Below, piece by piece: positions 9,664-17,161 of a stretch of DNA of 17,161 bases (position 1 is its first letter; each line of letters begins with the position of its first letter). Origin of the DNA: Amoebophrya sp. AT5.2 (lineage: Eukaryota > Sar > Dinophyceae > Syndiniales > Amoebophryaceae); assembly GCA_005223375.1 (NCBI GenBank), contig RXOD01004922.1, positions 1 through 17,161 on the forward strand, given 5' to 3'. The position numbers and the translations under genes were made by a program. Under the pieces are notes generated by a model, which saw only the letters and a program-made list of their open reading frames with translations, was not told where the DNA came from and searched no databases.

Positions 9664-12327
9664 ATGGCAACGCGTTTCGTGAACCTCGAGCAGCTGCTCC
9701 AAACCTCGGCGCACTCGACGCAGCACGCCGGAGGAAATATGTCCTGGAACTACTCAGTGCCCAGGGGCCGCACCGCGTTCCAGTCAATCTTCGACGGGCT
9801 GAGCGCCGCGCGAGAATCGGAGGCGGACTCGATCGCCGACGAGAAGAAGTCGGATTCCAACTTCGACGCCGGCATGAAGGACGACCTCAACGGCAACCCG
9901 TTGAACAACGGCAACCCGTTGTTGAAGAGATCGAAGCCCGACGCGCCGAGGGCGCACTCTGCTCACCCGGGGGAAGATGTTGTACTATTTTTTTTTCCAT
10001 TTCGACGTCAATTTCGATTTCGATTCAATACTTAAGGAGCCGAATTCGATTCCGATTCAATACTAACCTACGGTTACAATCGGATTGTACGGAGCTGATG
10101 CGGTTGGACTGTCAGGCACCGAAACAATGTGGACATTGAAAAAAAAATTTCGCAGGCGCTGGTCGACCCGAACTCGGAGCAGATGGACTCGGAGGAGATG
10201 GCTTCGTACCTCGGCGCGGGGCAGCCGGCGCGCGCGGACCAGCGTCTCGTCGGCGTGAACAGCGGCCCGGACGATTTTCCGTTTTCCGTGTCCACGAACG
10301 GCCGCGGGAGTCCGGCGGGGGGGCTCAACGGCGTGGACAACGGCAGCATCGGCAACCGGCTGCAGGAGAACCGCGACCTCCTATCCGTGCCGGCGGGAGC
10401 GAGTGCGTCGAGTAGTAAAACCAAAAGCGAACCGGAAGCTTCGAATATTATGGGAGAAGTGGATCAGGGCGAGCAGGATGCGGGCGAAGCGAAAGCCAAT
10501 AGTGCAGGGAAGTCGAAATCCTCCAGGCGAGGCGATCGACAAGATGCGGGGGCGAGCGGGAGTGGTGAGGGTGAGCAGAGCGCGGACGCGGGCGGATCAG
10601 CAGAGCAGCAGGCCGGACAGAAGCGGAAAAAGGATGACGACGATGACGACGACAGCAATCAGCAAGGTCCGTTCGACGAAGATGAGCAGGGAGAAAGTAA
10701 TAAAGCCTCGGGTGGGCCGCGTGGGGGAGACGAGGATGGGCGAAGAAAGGCGGGCGCAAGAGCGAAATCCGATGGTAGCCAGGGCGACGACGACGACGCG
10801 GACCCGGGGAGTGGGGGCGCGGCCGCAGCCACGGGGCGCGGCAACAAGGATCATCCTCGGGCAGGAACAAGCGATCATCCGGGAAGTAGATCTGGCAACA
10901 AGGAGGGCCAAATGTGGTCGAAGCTGTTCGGAAGCGACGCCGGAGGACACCAGCAGGCACCAAAGGGGGAGGAGGGCTCAGCGGAGGACGGCAGCGACGC
11001 CACCGAGGTATTCGCGGCGCCGAACGCGGACGACACGCAGCATGAGGTTTTCGTGCAGGACGGCCAGCAAAAACGCCCCCACCAACAAGGAGCGCAGGAG
11101 AAGCCGAATGGAGCCGCGGAGGACCACGAGGACGTCACCGTGGTCACCGATTCAGCCCGTCCAGAGGACCCGCCGCTGGCGGTCATCGTGACCGAAGACG
11201 AGAACGAGAACGGCGTGCCGCCGGCGGCGCTACTTTCCGCCACCGGCAAGAGAACTAACGCGCCGGCGGGAATGGGCGAGAATTGGTTCGCGCCGCCGGT
11301 TCCCAGGGCTGTCGCCCGAGACCAAGAGGAACTTCCACCCATCGCTTCCTGGAGCAGCCCGGGCTCGTTGATCGGCACGGCGCTCTGCCTCGGCGCGCAA
11401 GCCTACCTGGGGGCCTACATCTTCGCGAGGTACCTGCGGAAGCCCGAGGAGGAGGACGGGGGCGCGGAAGGGGCAGCAGGTGCGGCCGGAGACGCAGAGG
11501 ATCCGGATCAAGTGCCCGAGGACGAGCACGAGGCGGACGACCCAGCGCAAGACTACGTGACCGTGTCGATGCGGGACGTCGGTCCGCCGTCGGCGGAGAA
11601 CCAAGTTACTGCGGCGTCGCCGGGAGCGGGCGGCAGAACAGGATCGGGTAGTGCAAGTGCGGGCGAGGTTGGGGACGGCGACAAGAAGAAGGGAGGTCAT
11701 TCCTTATCCGGGACGTTCGCGTCGAAAAGCCCGGTCGGTACCTCGCCCACCGGGGGAAAGGAGGGCCAGCAAGGCACGGTTCGGCTGTACACGCCGAGGG
11801 CGGTGGTTGAGGGTGGTGACACGACAGAGCCTGAGGAGGTGGTCGTGGCACAAGACGAACAGGAAGCGGAAACTCTGGGGAAGACCGGTTTGGCTACACA
11901 TCAGCAGCACCTTCCGGATCCGGACGGCGAGCGAGCTCAACCAGGAGCGGAGCTGGCGTCGGACAACCAGCTCGCCGTATCGGGCGGGCTCGTCGTGCTG
12001 CATACCTCGTCGGAGACGGAAGCGCTGGGGACCAGCATCGAAACCATCGAAAAGGCCGAAGAACAATTTTCCGCGAAAAAAGACGATGCGGCCGCTGCCG
12101 AGAGGGCTTCTTTGGCTCCATCGACGACGAATGTCGAGGATGCTTTGCCTGCGGAGGGGGCAGCGACGCAAGTCAGTTTGGTGGCAGCGCAGACGCAAAG
12201 GGAAACCAAGTCGGCGGCAGTGGCGTCGGAGACGGAATCAACCACGTCGGGAGCGACGGGGAGCTCCTATGTCGACGTCGGGAACCGCAGTATTGAACCG
12301 CGACAAAAAACACAGGAGCAGAAGTGA
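9664..12327 (+). CDS. Acidic, disordered single-pass membrane protein, 829 aa
   Basis: Two exons: 9664-9981 and 10156-12327, joined in phase 0 by a GT-AG intron (donor GTACTA, acceptor TTTCGCAG). Start is ATG 9664 (MATRFVNLEQLLQTSAHS), stop TGA 12325-12327. Most of the protein is low complexity: Gly, Asp, Glu, Gln, Ser and Ala dominate, with a run of seven Asp near 10640. One clear hydrophobic segment near residues 510-530 (SLIGTALCLGAQAYLGAYIF, encoded from about 11365) is flanked by RYLRK on its C-terminal side, which suggests a transmembrane helix. There is no obvious N-terminal signal peptide. The long uninterrupted second exon (724 codons including the stop) argues for real coding. No family was recognised; it may be lineage-specific. 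Long open frames in the other two forward frames and on the minus strand are by-products of the GC-rich repeats. Confidence 0.8.
10012..10066. repeat. Near-tandem repeat in the intron of the membrane-protein gene
   Basis: CGATTCAATACT occurs at 10021-10032 and 10053-10064, and the similarity extends a further 8-9 bases to the left with one or two mismatches. The second copy ends in ATACTAAC, which resembles a branch-point sequence before the acceptor at 10155. Confidence 0.65.
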
Positions 12328-13408
12328 GGTGCGTTCTGCTGGCAGGAAAAAATATAAATCGTGGAAACTAATAAAAATCGTATTCCCAATCGGGTTCGGG
12401 TATGGCTATGGCATATACGACCCGGTATGCGTATTCCTCTGTTAGGTGACTCCGATTCCTTCGGATGAAGCACAAGAAGAAGATAGCTACGACATGCACC
12501 AAGGAACCGATTGGTCGCTCACGTAGGTTGGAATACTCATAGGCAAGGCTCCAAGAGACCTTGGGTTGTGTCGATGAAAATTATGAAATCAGGCACTCAG
12601 GCTTCTAATTCTACAATTTCTTCCGCGATATGTACACCAAACGTAATACTTGAAGTAGAAAATCTAAATTTATTGAACCAGCGGCAGCGCAAATGAAACG
12701 TACACGTAGCTGTAATACAAGTCAGTGAGAAAGTACCCTTTTCTCTGGCTGGCTGCGAAAAATTTAACAGTCCTGACTGTAGAATAAAGGTCCCACGATC
12801 GTTGAAAAAATGTACGAAAAAGGCTCGAACAGGTGCTTGGCACAGCGAGAGTGGCTAGCGGTGGTTCAGAAGCCGAAAGCCTTGACCTTCTCCAGTTGCG
12901 CGGTATGGATCCAGAATCCGGTCGCGCACAGCGCGGGCCGCGAAGAGTCCCGGGATCGTTCGTGTATGAATGTGGAATTCAGATCAGCGCGCAGCAGCAG
13001 ACTGATCCATCGTTCCCAGCTCCGGTTCATCCGATGCGGCGCATGCTACACGCAGTGTGAACTAATGCCGCACGTCCCTCGTGAAAAACTGCAGGCCCTA
13101 GCGACAATTCATAGATATAGCTGCCATAGGACCGGAGTCGGTACTACTAACTTGTGTAGCTAGTCTCAATGAAGATTCCCTTCCAAATTCGACCAAGAAC
13201 GTAAGATTTAGATTTTTTATGGCGCCTCCTGAAATGCGCTTCAGCAGCGCAGCTCTTTCGCTGGAGGCAGGAGCAGCACTGATGAACATCGCCATCGACC
13301 TTAGGCATACAGCTTGCGACGGCAGCTAGCGACCTACTACACATTCATACATAGTGTCGTGCCTCGCTCCCTCTTTCACACTTTATTTAGATTTTGTCTT
13401 GTCGAAAG
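12328..13408. other. Intergenic region before KIN17
   Basis: About 1.1 kb with no recognised gene. It contains an uncertain 117-codon frame (12810-13163) and a short inverted repeat ACAGTC-CT-GACTGT near 12768. A CAGCGGCAGCGCAA word at 12679-12692 is also found in an intron at 2830-2843. The last about 70 bases before ATG 13409 are pyrimidine-rich and end CGAAAG, which could serve as an acceptor for spliced-leader addition, but this is unproven. Confidence 0.45.
12810..13163 (+). CDS. Uncertain ORF, 117 aa
   Basis: ATG 12810 to TAG 13161-13163. The protein has several Cys and His residues late in the chain (RCGACYTQCEL, then YSCHRTG), which could suggest metal binding, but the spacing matches no family I know. 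Other frames over the same stretch are also open, and there is no homology support. It may be a chance ORF or a decayed element. Confidence 0.2.
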   Translation: MYEKGSNRCLAQREWLAVVQKPKALTFSSCAVWIQNPVAHSAGREESRDRSCMNVEFRSARSSRLIHRSQLRFIRCGACYTQCELMPHVPREKLQALATIHRYSCHRTGVGTTNLCS

Positions 13409-15937
13409 ATGCCGAAGCACGAGGTTGGGTCGATAAAATGGCTGGGGAACAAAATGAAGTCCGCGGGCCTGATGCGGCTGCGGTGGTACTGCCAGATGTG
13501 TCAGAAGCAGTGCCGCGACGAGAACGGGTTCAAGTGCCACCAGACTTCGGAGGTGCACCTGCGGAACATGGCTCTGTTCTGCGACAACCCGGAGGGCTTC
13601 ATCGACGACTTCTCCGCGGAGTTCGAGAAGGGCTTCATGCAGCTGATGTCCACGCGGTACGTGAAATCGCCGAAAATCAAGGCCAACATCGTGTACATGG
13701 ACTTCATCCGCGACCGGGACCACCAGCACATGAACTCCACCATCTGGGCCACGCTGGGCAACTTCGTGGAGTACCTGGTGCGCACCAAGCAGGTGGAGGG
13801 CGAGAAGAACGAGCAGGGGCAGTGGCTCATCTCCTTTATCGACAACTCCCCCGAGGAACTGCGGCGGAGGGCGGACCGGGAGAAGGAGGCGAAGCAGCGG
13901 GCGAACGAAACGGAGAAGGAGGCCAAGCACCTCGCGCGACTGGTGGGCCTGCGGAAAGTGGACGACGCGGACAACTTCACAAAAAGGGACCAGTCTTTCG
14001 GCAAGGTGCAGATAAAGCTGGGCCTGGGCGGTGGAGGGGGGGATTTGGGGGGCAGCAGCAGTAGCAGCGCGGGGGCATCAAGAATAAATCTAAATGCGCA
14101 GAGAAGTAGTGCGCTCAATCCCAGCCTGCTGAAGCAGAGCGGCGTAGACCTGGCGGGGTTGTTCAACATCGGCACGAAGCGCGCGGCTGCAGATGACGAT
14201 GAAGTAGCGGAGGATTCGGGGGACGAGGTGGGCGTCGGGCCCGCAAAGAAGGCCGCCAAGCTGCGGGGACCTGGGGGGGGGCTGCCTGGACCTAGTAGAC
14301 CCGGGACCACTTTTTCCACTGCGGGGTATAATGAGTATGACCAAGCACAAGGTCGGCTCGAGACATCGGCTGGCGATGATCTCGCCAAATTGGCGACCCC
14401 GGAGCACATCAACATGCTCGAGCAGGAGCTCGCGCGAATGCAGGCTACCAAACGCGGGGAAGTGGACCAGCCTGAAGACGTGGACGACAACGGCGACGAA
14501 GAGGATCAGGAGGCGTCCGCTTCCTCCTGGTTGCAGCCTCATTTGGTGGTGAAAGTACTTGACCAGCAGCTGAAGGGCGGGAAATACTTTTTAGGCCCAT
14601 CAAAAAACTCAATCGATCTACTGCTACTTTCTTAGCTAGATCGACCAGATCATCGACAGACGGCAAACTGATAGGACCTTTCAGTGCAGCTGTCCGATGT
14701 TCGACGCGCCGCCGAAGACTAGCTGCCTGATCGACTATCCGATTCCGACCGATAGTCGATCAGGCGGCTAGTCTTCGGTGGCGTGTGTTCTCCGATTGCG
14801 GAGTAGTGAACGGGGGAGAAACTTAGACATTTAGCGCTGTGGATCAGTTGCCCCAAGGATGTTGCTGCGCCGCAGACTCTTTGGGGGTGAGAAAGTATAC
14901 GTTTCGATTACTATTTCACGAAGCCTGCATCATGGCACTCTGTCGGTTGAGTTTGTTGATGAGTAGCCTCTAAACTTCCGGAAAAAGGGCACCATCGTGC
15001 GGCTGGAGGACGCAAGCACGGCGGACGTGCGGATGCATGAGGATGCTGGTAGCGGGAAGACGAAGAAGATGATCCGGGTGCCCGCCGCATTGCTCGAGAC
15101 GGTGATCCCAAAACCGAACGGCCGCAGCCTTAACCGAAGAGCGAGCAAGTAGTTATTTACAGCCCGTTTTCCTGGCGAAGCCGACGGCAATGAACACCCC
15201 TGCTGCTGGCGGAACCTAAGCCTAAGGAACTCATCCTCGATAGCAAGTGTCAGGGAGGCGTAGGTGGGCGCTGTGGTCTCATGATAACCAGCGAGTACAT
15301 GATGACTATGATGTGCTTCTGGTCGAGGGAGGCGGGTGGGTATTGCTACAATTTCGCCTCACGAATTAAGTAGGTCTTCGATGACCCAAAATAGTTCGGT
15401 CTCGTCGTTCGAATCGCACCTTACAGAGAGGGGGCAAGCACAGACGAAGCAAGCACCGCAAAGCGACGGCGCGGGGGCGCCAATGATATGAGTGGGCGCA
15501 ATTTTCTGCGGCCATGCCTCGCATGATTTTGTCTTGTGTTATTGTTTCATCAGATCGTGCAAGTTGGTCTCGTAGCAGTATCCATAGATCGCCAGCAGCC
15601 CGTCGCAGAAACAGCTCGGAAAGTGGATCTTGCATGGCCATCTTCTAAGCGCCGCGTCATGGTCGTGCAGCCCGAGAACAAACATCGCGGGAAGCTAGCT
15701 TCCCTGCTCGCGATCGACGAGAAAAACTTCTGCTGCCAAGTGGAGCTGCAGGATCCAGCGGAGCAGGGTCCTATTGCTGCTGGTACAACTGCAAGTGCAA
15801 CTAACGCGGGGCCGACGAGCAGCAAGGCGGGAGCGGATCAACCGAGAAGAGCGCCGGTCGCGGTCAAGCTCTGGCTTGACTACGAGGACCTCTGCAAAAT
15901 CGATGAAGAAGCGGTGGGGGGTTCTCGCCAGCGCTGA
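13409..15937 (+). CDS. KIN: KIN17 DNA/RNA-binding protein
   Basis: Nuclear protein conserved across eukaryotes, linked to DNA replication and repair and to pre-mRNA processing. Exons as modelled: 13409-14589, 14978-15125, 15656-15937, totalling 537 codons with the stop. The N-terminus carries the diagnostic zinc finger: WYCQMCQKQCRDENGFKCH with C28, C31, H44 and H50. The KIN17 winged-helix domain follows (about residues 51-160: FSAEFEKGFMQLMSTRYVKS, HQHMNSTIWATLGNFVEYL), then a charged helix and a Gly/Ser/Asp-rich linker. The C-terminus holds the two SH3-like/KOW modules: SWLQPHLVVKVLDQQLKGGKY-FRKKGTIVRLED across the first junction, and LLETVIPKPNGR-VMVVQPENKHRGKLASL across the second, ending WLDYEDLCKID. 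The start MPKHEVGSIKW matches the family N-terminus. Neither intron has usable GT-AG borders that keep the conserved residues; both have direct repeats at the junctions. Confidence 0.93.
14707..14783. repeat. 33-bp hairpin inside KIN17 intron 1
   Basis: The left arm 14707-14739 and right arm 14751-14783 are inverted repeats with an 11-nt loop (14740-14750). As DNA, 31 of 33 positions match; both differences become G-U pairs in + strand RNA, so the RNA stem is fully paired. Arms this long are unlikely by chance. Confidence 0.9.
14790..14803. repeat. Small hairpin next to the large hairpin
   Basis: CTCCG (14790-14794) and CGGAG (14799-14803) pair around a 4-nt loop, 6 nt after the large hairpin. 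Confidence 0.5.
14851..14886. repeat. Third stem-loop inside KIN17 intron 1
   Basis: CCCCAA (14851-14856) pairs with TTGGGG (14881-14886). Within it, CTGCG (14865-14869) pairs with CGCAG (14871-14875), giving an inner and an outer stem separated by unpaired bases. Confidence 0.55.
15126..15655 (+). other. Non-canonical KIN17 intron 2 with direct-repeat borders
   Basis: GCCGC occurs at 15121-15125 and 15651-15655. Joining at the repeat gives VIPKPNGRVMVVQPEN, the expected KIN17 sequence, in frame, and removes 530 nt. Without splicing the exon runs to TAG at 15150. The only nearby GT donor (15149, phase 2) has no phase-matched AG acceptor in the open frame before the last exon. The intron tips show weak inverted similarity (GCCTTAACCGAAGA against GCTTAGAAGA in the complement), much weaker than in intron 1. 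A 91-codon minus-strand frame lies inside and is not supported as a gene. Confidence 0.7.
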
Positions 15938-16788
15938 CGCCTGCGGCCGATTCTATTAAACAGGCGCTAGCGGCATTCATTGAGACCGAGCGATGCCTAT
16001 CACCACAGAGGATACGCAACTCTATTTTGGAGGGTCCTGTTGCCGTTGGCATTGCTTTGCAATTCCTCCCTACGGAACAGACGAGACGCCGCGAACCTCG
16101 TGGAACCTACCGGCCAACGCGGAGCGGCCCAGCCCGCAGCAGTGCCGAGACGCATTTTACGGACGAGGAAAGAGGGTGGAATGCCCACAGCGTCGACGGT
16201 CAGGATCGCGCCAGCCGAAAGGGAAGGAAAAATAAACATTTCGGATGGCACGGGCGGCGGTGAGCGTGGTGGCACGGTCTCTGCATAGGGGCGCATCTTG
16301 TTTTTGATGGACTTTTTCTGCTGCTCTTTCATGATCATGGATGGTTCGATCAAAGGACCTGTGCACATTGATGGAGAAAGAAAAGCAGCGCGCAAAAATG
16401 TCATTTTGAGCGCGCGGCGCGGTCGCTGTGTCCGGAGCGATCAGGTGCTTCCCGAGGGAAACGGAGCGACGCAGGCTGAAATTTATTCAGAAAATCATTC
16501 GTTGAGGTTGTTTCTGTTAATCCAGTCCTAGAAGTAAGAGTACAGGAAAAACCTGCAATGCCCCTGAGGACGCTTCAACAACACGCGGGCAAGGGAGTTG
16601 AAATAAGAAGTGCGGGAAAGCAAAGGCGTTGGCTGCCGTAAAATTATAGAATCGTTAAATATAATCGATTCACTTCCGGTGATGGTGCGTAGTTCTACCA
16701 GAGAGGTGGTGTTCGGTTGGAGCGAGTGAAACATAGGCCAGCGTCGGAGACTAGCAGTTTGTATCGAGTTGTAGGCTGTATCGAGAAA
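15938..16788. other. Intergenic region after KIN17
   Basis: About 850 nt without a recognised gene. Three forward frames and one reverse frame are open around 15980-16400, so an ORF here means little. A small inverted repeat GAATCG/CGATTC near 16650-16672 lies in an AT-rich patch upstream of the last gene. Confidence 0.45.
15993..16235 (+). CDS. Uncertain ORF, 80 aa
   Basis: ATG 15993 to TAA 16233-16235, starting MPITTEDTQLYFGGSCCRWH and continuing SWNLPANAERPSPQQCRDAF. Its composition is acceptable, but overlapping frames are equally open and no family is recognised. It could be a single exon of a small gene or chance. Confidence 0.22.
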   Translation: MPITTEDTQLYFGGSCCRWHCFAIPPYGTDETPRTSWNLPANAERPSPQQCRDAFYGRGKRVECPQRRRSGSRQPKGKEK

Positions 16789-17161
16789 ATGAAGGTTTTG
16801 GCCACGACAGTGGCCCTGACGGCGGCTAGCGGATGTGCGACTGTTGTGTCGGCAGCGTTGTACTCGTCGAGCGGGGGAGTAGCAAAGATGAAACACCAGA
16901 GCGCGCGCGCGCAGCAGCTTGCGGAACAGCGTGTCAGCCTCGCGCGGAAGAAGGTAGCGGAGATGACCCAGATACTCGTGCAAAACGGCCAGCTCGACGA
17001 AGTGACGGGCACGCTTCGGCCCGACACCCGGCCCGTCTTCAGCGCGGGCTGGAAGAACGTCCGCGATGAGTCGGACACTTCTCTCGTGCAGGAGGAGGCG
17101 AGAAGCAGCAGTAGTACTGAGGCGGATACAAACCTATTATTAAAGAGGCGGATTCTGCATC
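16789..17161 (+). CDS. Protein with N-terminal signal peptide, 3' end outside the window
   Basis: ATG 16789 opens a frame that runs without a stop to the window edge (124 codons seen). The N-terminus MKVLATTVALTAASGCATVV has one basic residue followed by a hydrophobic stretch to about residue 25, consistent with a signal peptide or membrane anchor. A helical, basic region follows (SARAQQLAEQRVSLARKKVA), then EMTQILVQNGQLDEVTGTL. The visible end is acidic and Ser-rich. The GC-rich codons support a real gene. No family was recognised. Export from the cell or entry into an organelle is possible. Confidence 0.6.
   Translation, partial: MKVLATTVALTAASGCATVVSAALYSSSGGVAKMKHQSARAQQLAEQRVSLARKKVAEMTQILVQNGQLDEVTGTLRPDTRPVFSAGWKNVRDESDTSLVQEEARSSSSTEADTNLLLKRRILH

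Larger units (their letters stand above)
14598..14961. repeat. Inverted terminal repeats of the KIN17 intron 1 element
   Basis: Left arm 14598-14616 and right arm 14943-14961 are inverted copies with 17 of 19 identical positions; one of the two differences would still allow a G-U pair in RNA. Outside them a shorter match continues toward the exon borders (TTTAGGCC on the left, TTAGAGGC in the complement of the right). In the transcript these arms could pair and bring both splice sites together. Confidence 0.75.
14590..14977 (+). mobile_element. Introner-like element forming KIN17 intron 1
   Basis: This 388-nt intron interrupts the first C-terminal KIN17 module. ACTT occurs at 14586-14589 and at 14974-14977; joining the copies restores KYFRKKGTIV exactly in frame, so ACTT looks like a target-site duplication. 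Just inside lie inverted terminal repeats: CATCAAAAAACTCAATCGA at 14598-14616 matches the complement of 14943-14961 at 17 of 19 positions. The interior holds a large hairpin and two smaller ones. The ends are not GT-AG. Direct repeats plus inverted terminal repeats are what introners reported from Amoebophrya show. No transposase is encoded, so this would be a non-autonomous copy. Its mobility is inferred. Confidence 0.7.

Noticed and set aside
10403..12445. Long forward frames (10403-11191, 11651-12445) and minus-strand frames over the membrane-protein gene
   Set aside because: They overlap a 724-codon exon and have Arg-rich or Ser/Pro-rich content typical of shifted reading of GC-rich low-complexity DNA.
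13501..14490. Minus-strand ORF of 329 aa
   Set aside because: It lies antisense to the conserved KIN17 exon and is Ser/Pro-rich, as expected from the complement of GC-rich coding sequence.
14555..14966. Canonical GT-AG alternative for KIN17 intron 1 (GTACTT to GAGTAG)
   Set aside because: It is in phase, but it deletes VLDQQLKGGKY, which matches the conserved family pattern between VVKV and KKG. The ACTT junction keeps it.
15366..15641. Minus-strand ORF of 91 aa inside KIN17 intron 2
   Set aside because: It has no recognised family and no independent support, and its length is not unusual for chance in this composition.

Overview
The window looks like protist nuclear DNA, most likely from an alveolate of the dinoflagellate lineage (a syndinian such as Amoebophrya is the best guess). 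The evidence is indirect. The genes are intron-rich, the exons are more GC-rich than the introns, and at least seven protein genes all lie on the + strand, head to tail. Most introns are short GT-AG introns with donors that often begin GTA (commonly GTAC). The gene for KIN17 is different: it is interrupted by two introns that lack usable GT-AG borders and are flanked by short direct repeats. No bacterial operons, rRNA, tRNA or CRISPR arrays were seen.

Layout: (1) 2-1571, an AMP-activated protein kinase beta subunit with a glycogen-binding CBM48 module and a C-terminal ASC/beta-interaction domain; its 5' end may lie outside the window and the frame is broken around 757-835. (2) 2170-5021, a coiled-coil protein of about 640 aa in seven exons, with a possible extra 5' exon from 1989. 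(3) 5251-5618, two spliced exons that either finish gene 2 or belong to a small separate gene. (4) 6018-6281, an 87-aa basic/acidic protein. (5) 6476-8872 (or 9000), a seven- or eight-exon helical protein of about 496-509 aa, unrecognised. (6) 9664-12327, an 829-aa acidic, disordered protein with one transmembrane helix. (7) 13409-15937, KIN17, a conserved DNA/RNA-binding zinc-finger protein. (8) 16789 to the window end, the start of a protein with an N-terminal signal peptide. Intergenic stretches at 1572-1988, 5622-6017, 9001-9663, 12328-13408 and 15938-16788 contain no recognised gene.

The genes share no obvious pathway: energy sensing (AMPK), nucleic-acid processing (KIN17), coiled-coil probably cytoskeletal proteins, and membrane or secreted proteins. 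The most interesting structure is the first KIN17 intron (14590-14977). It is flanked by a 4-bp direct repeat, has inverted terminal repeats that match at 17 of 19 positions in the core, and contains a 33-bp stem hairpin plus two smaller hairpins. This has the anatomy of an introner, a DNA-transposon-like element that creates an intron when it inserts. A second KIN17 intron is bordered by a 5-bp direct repeat and is also non-canonical.
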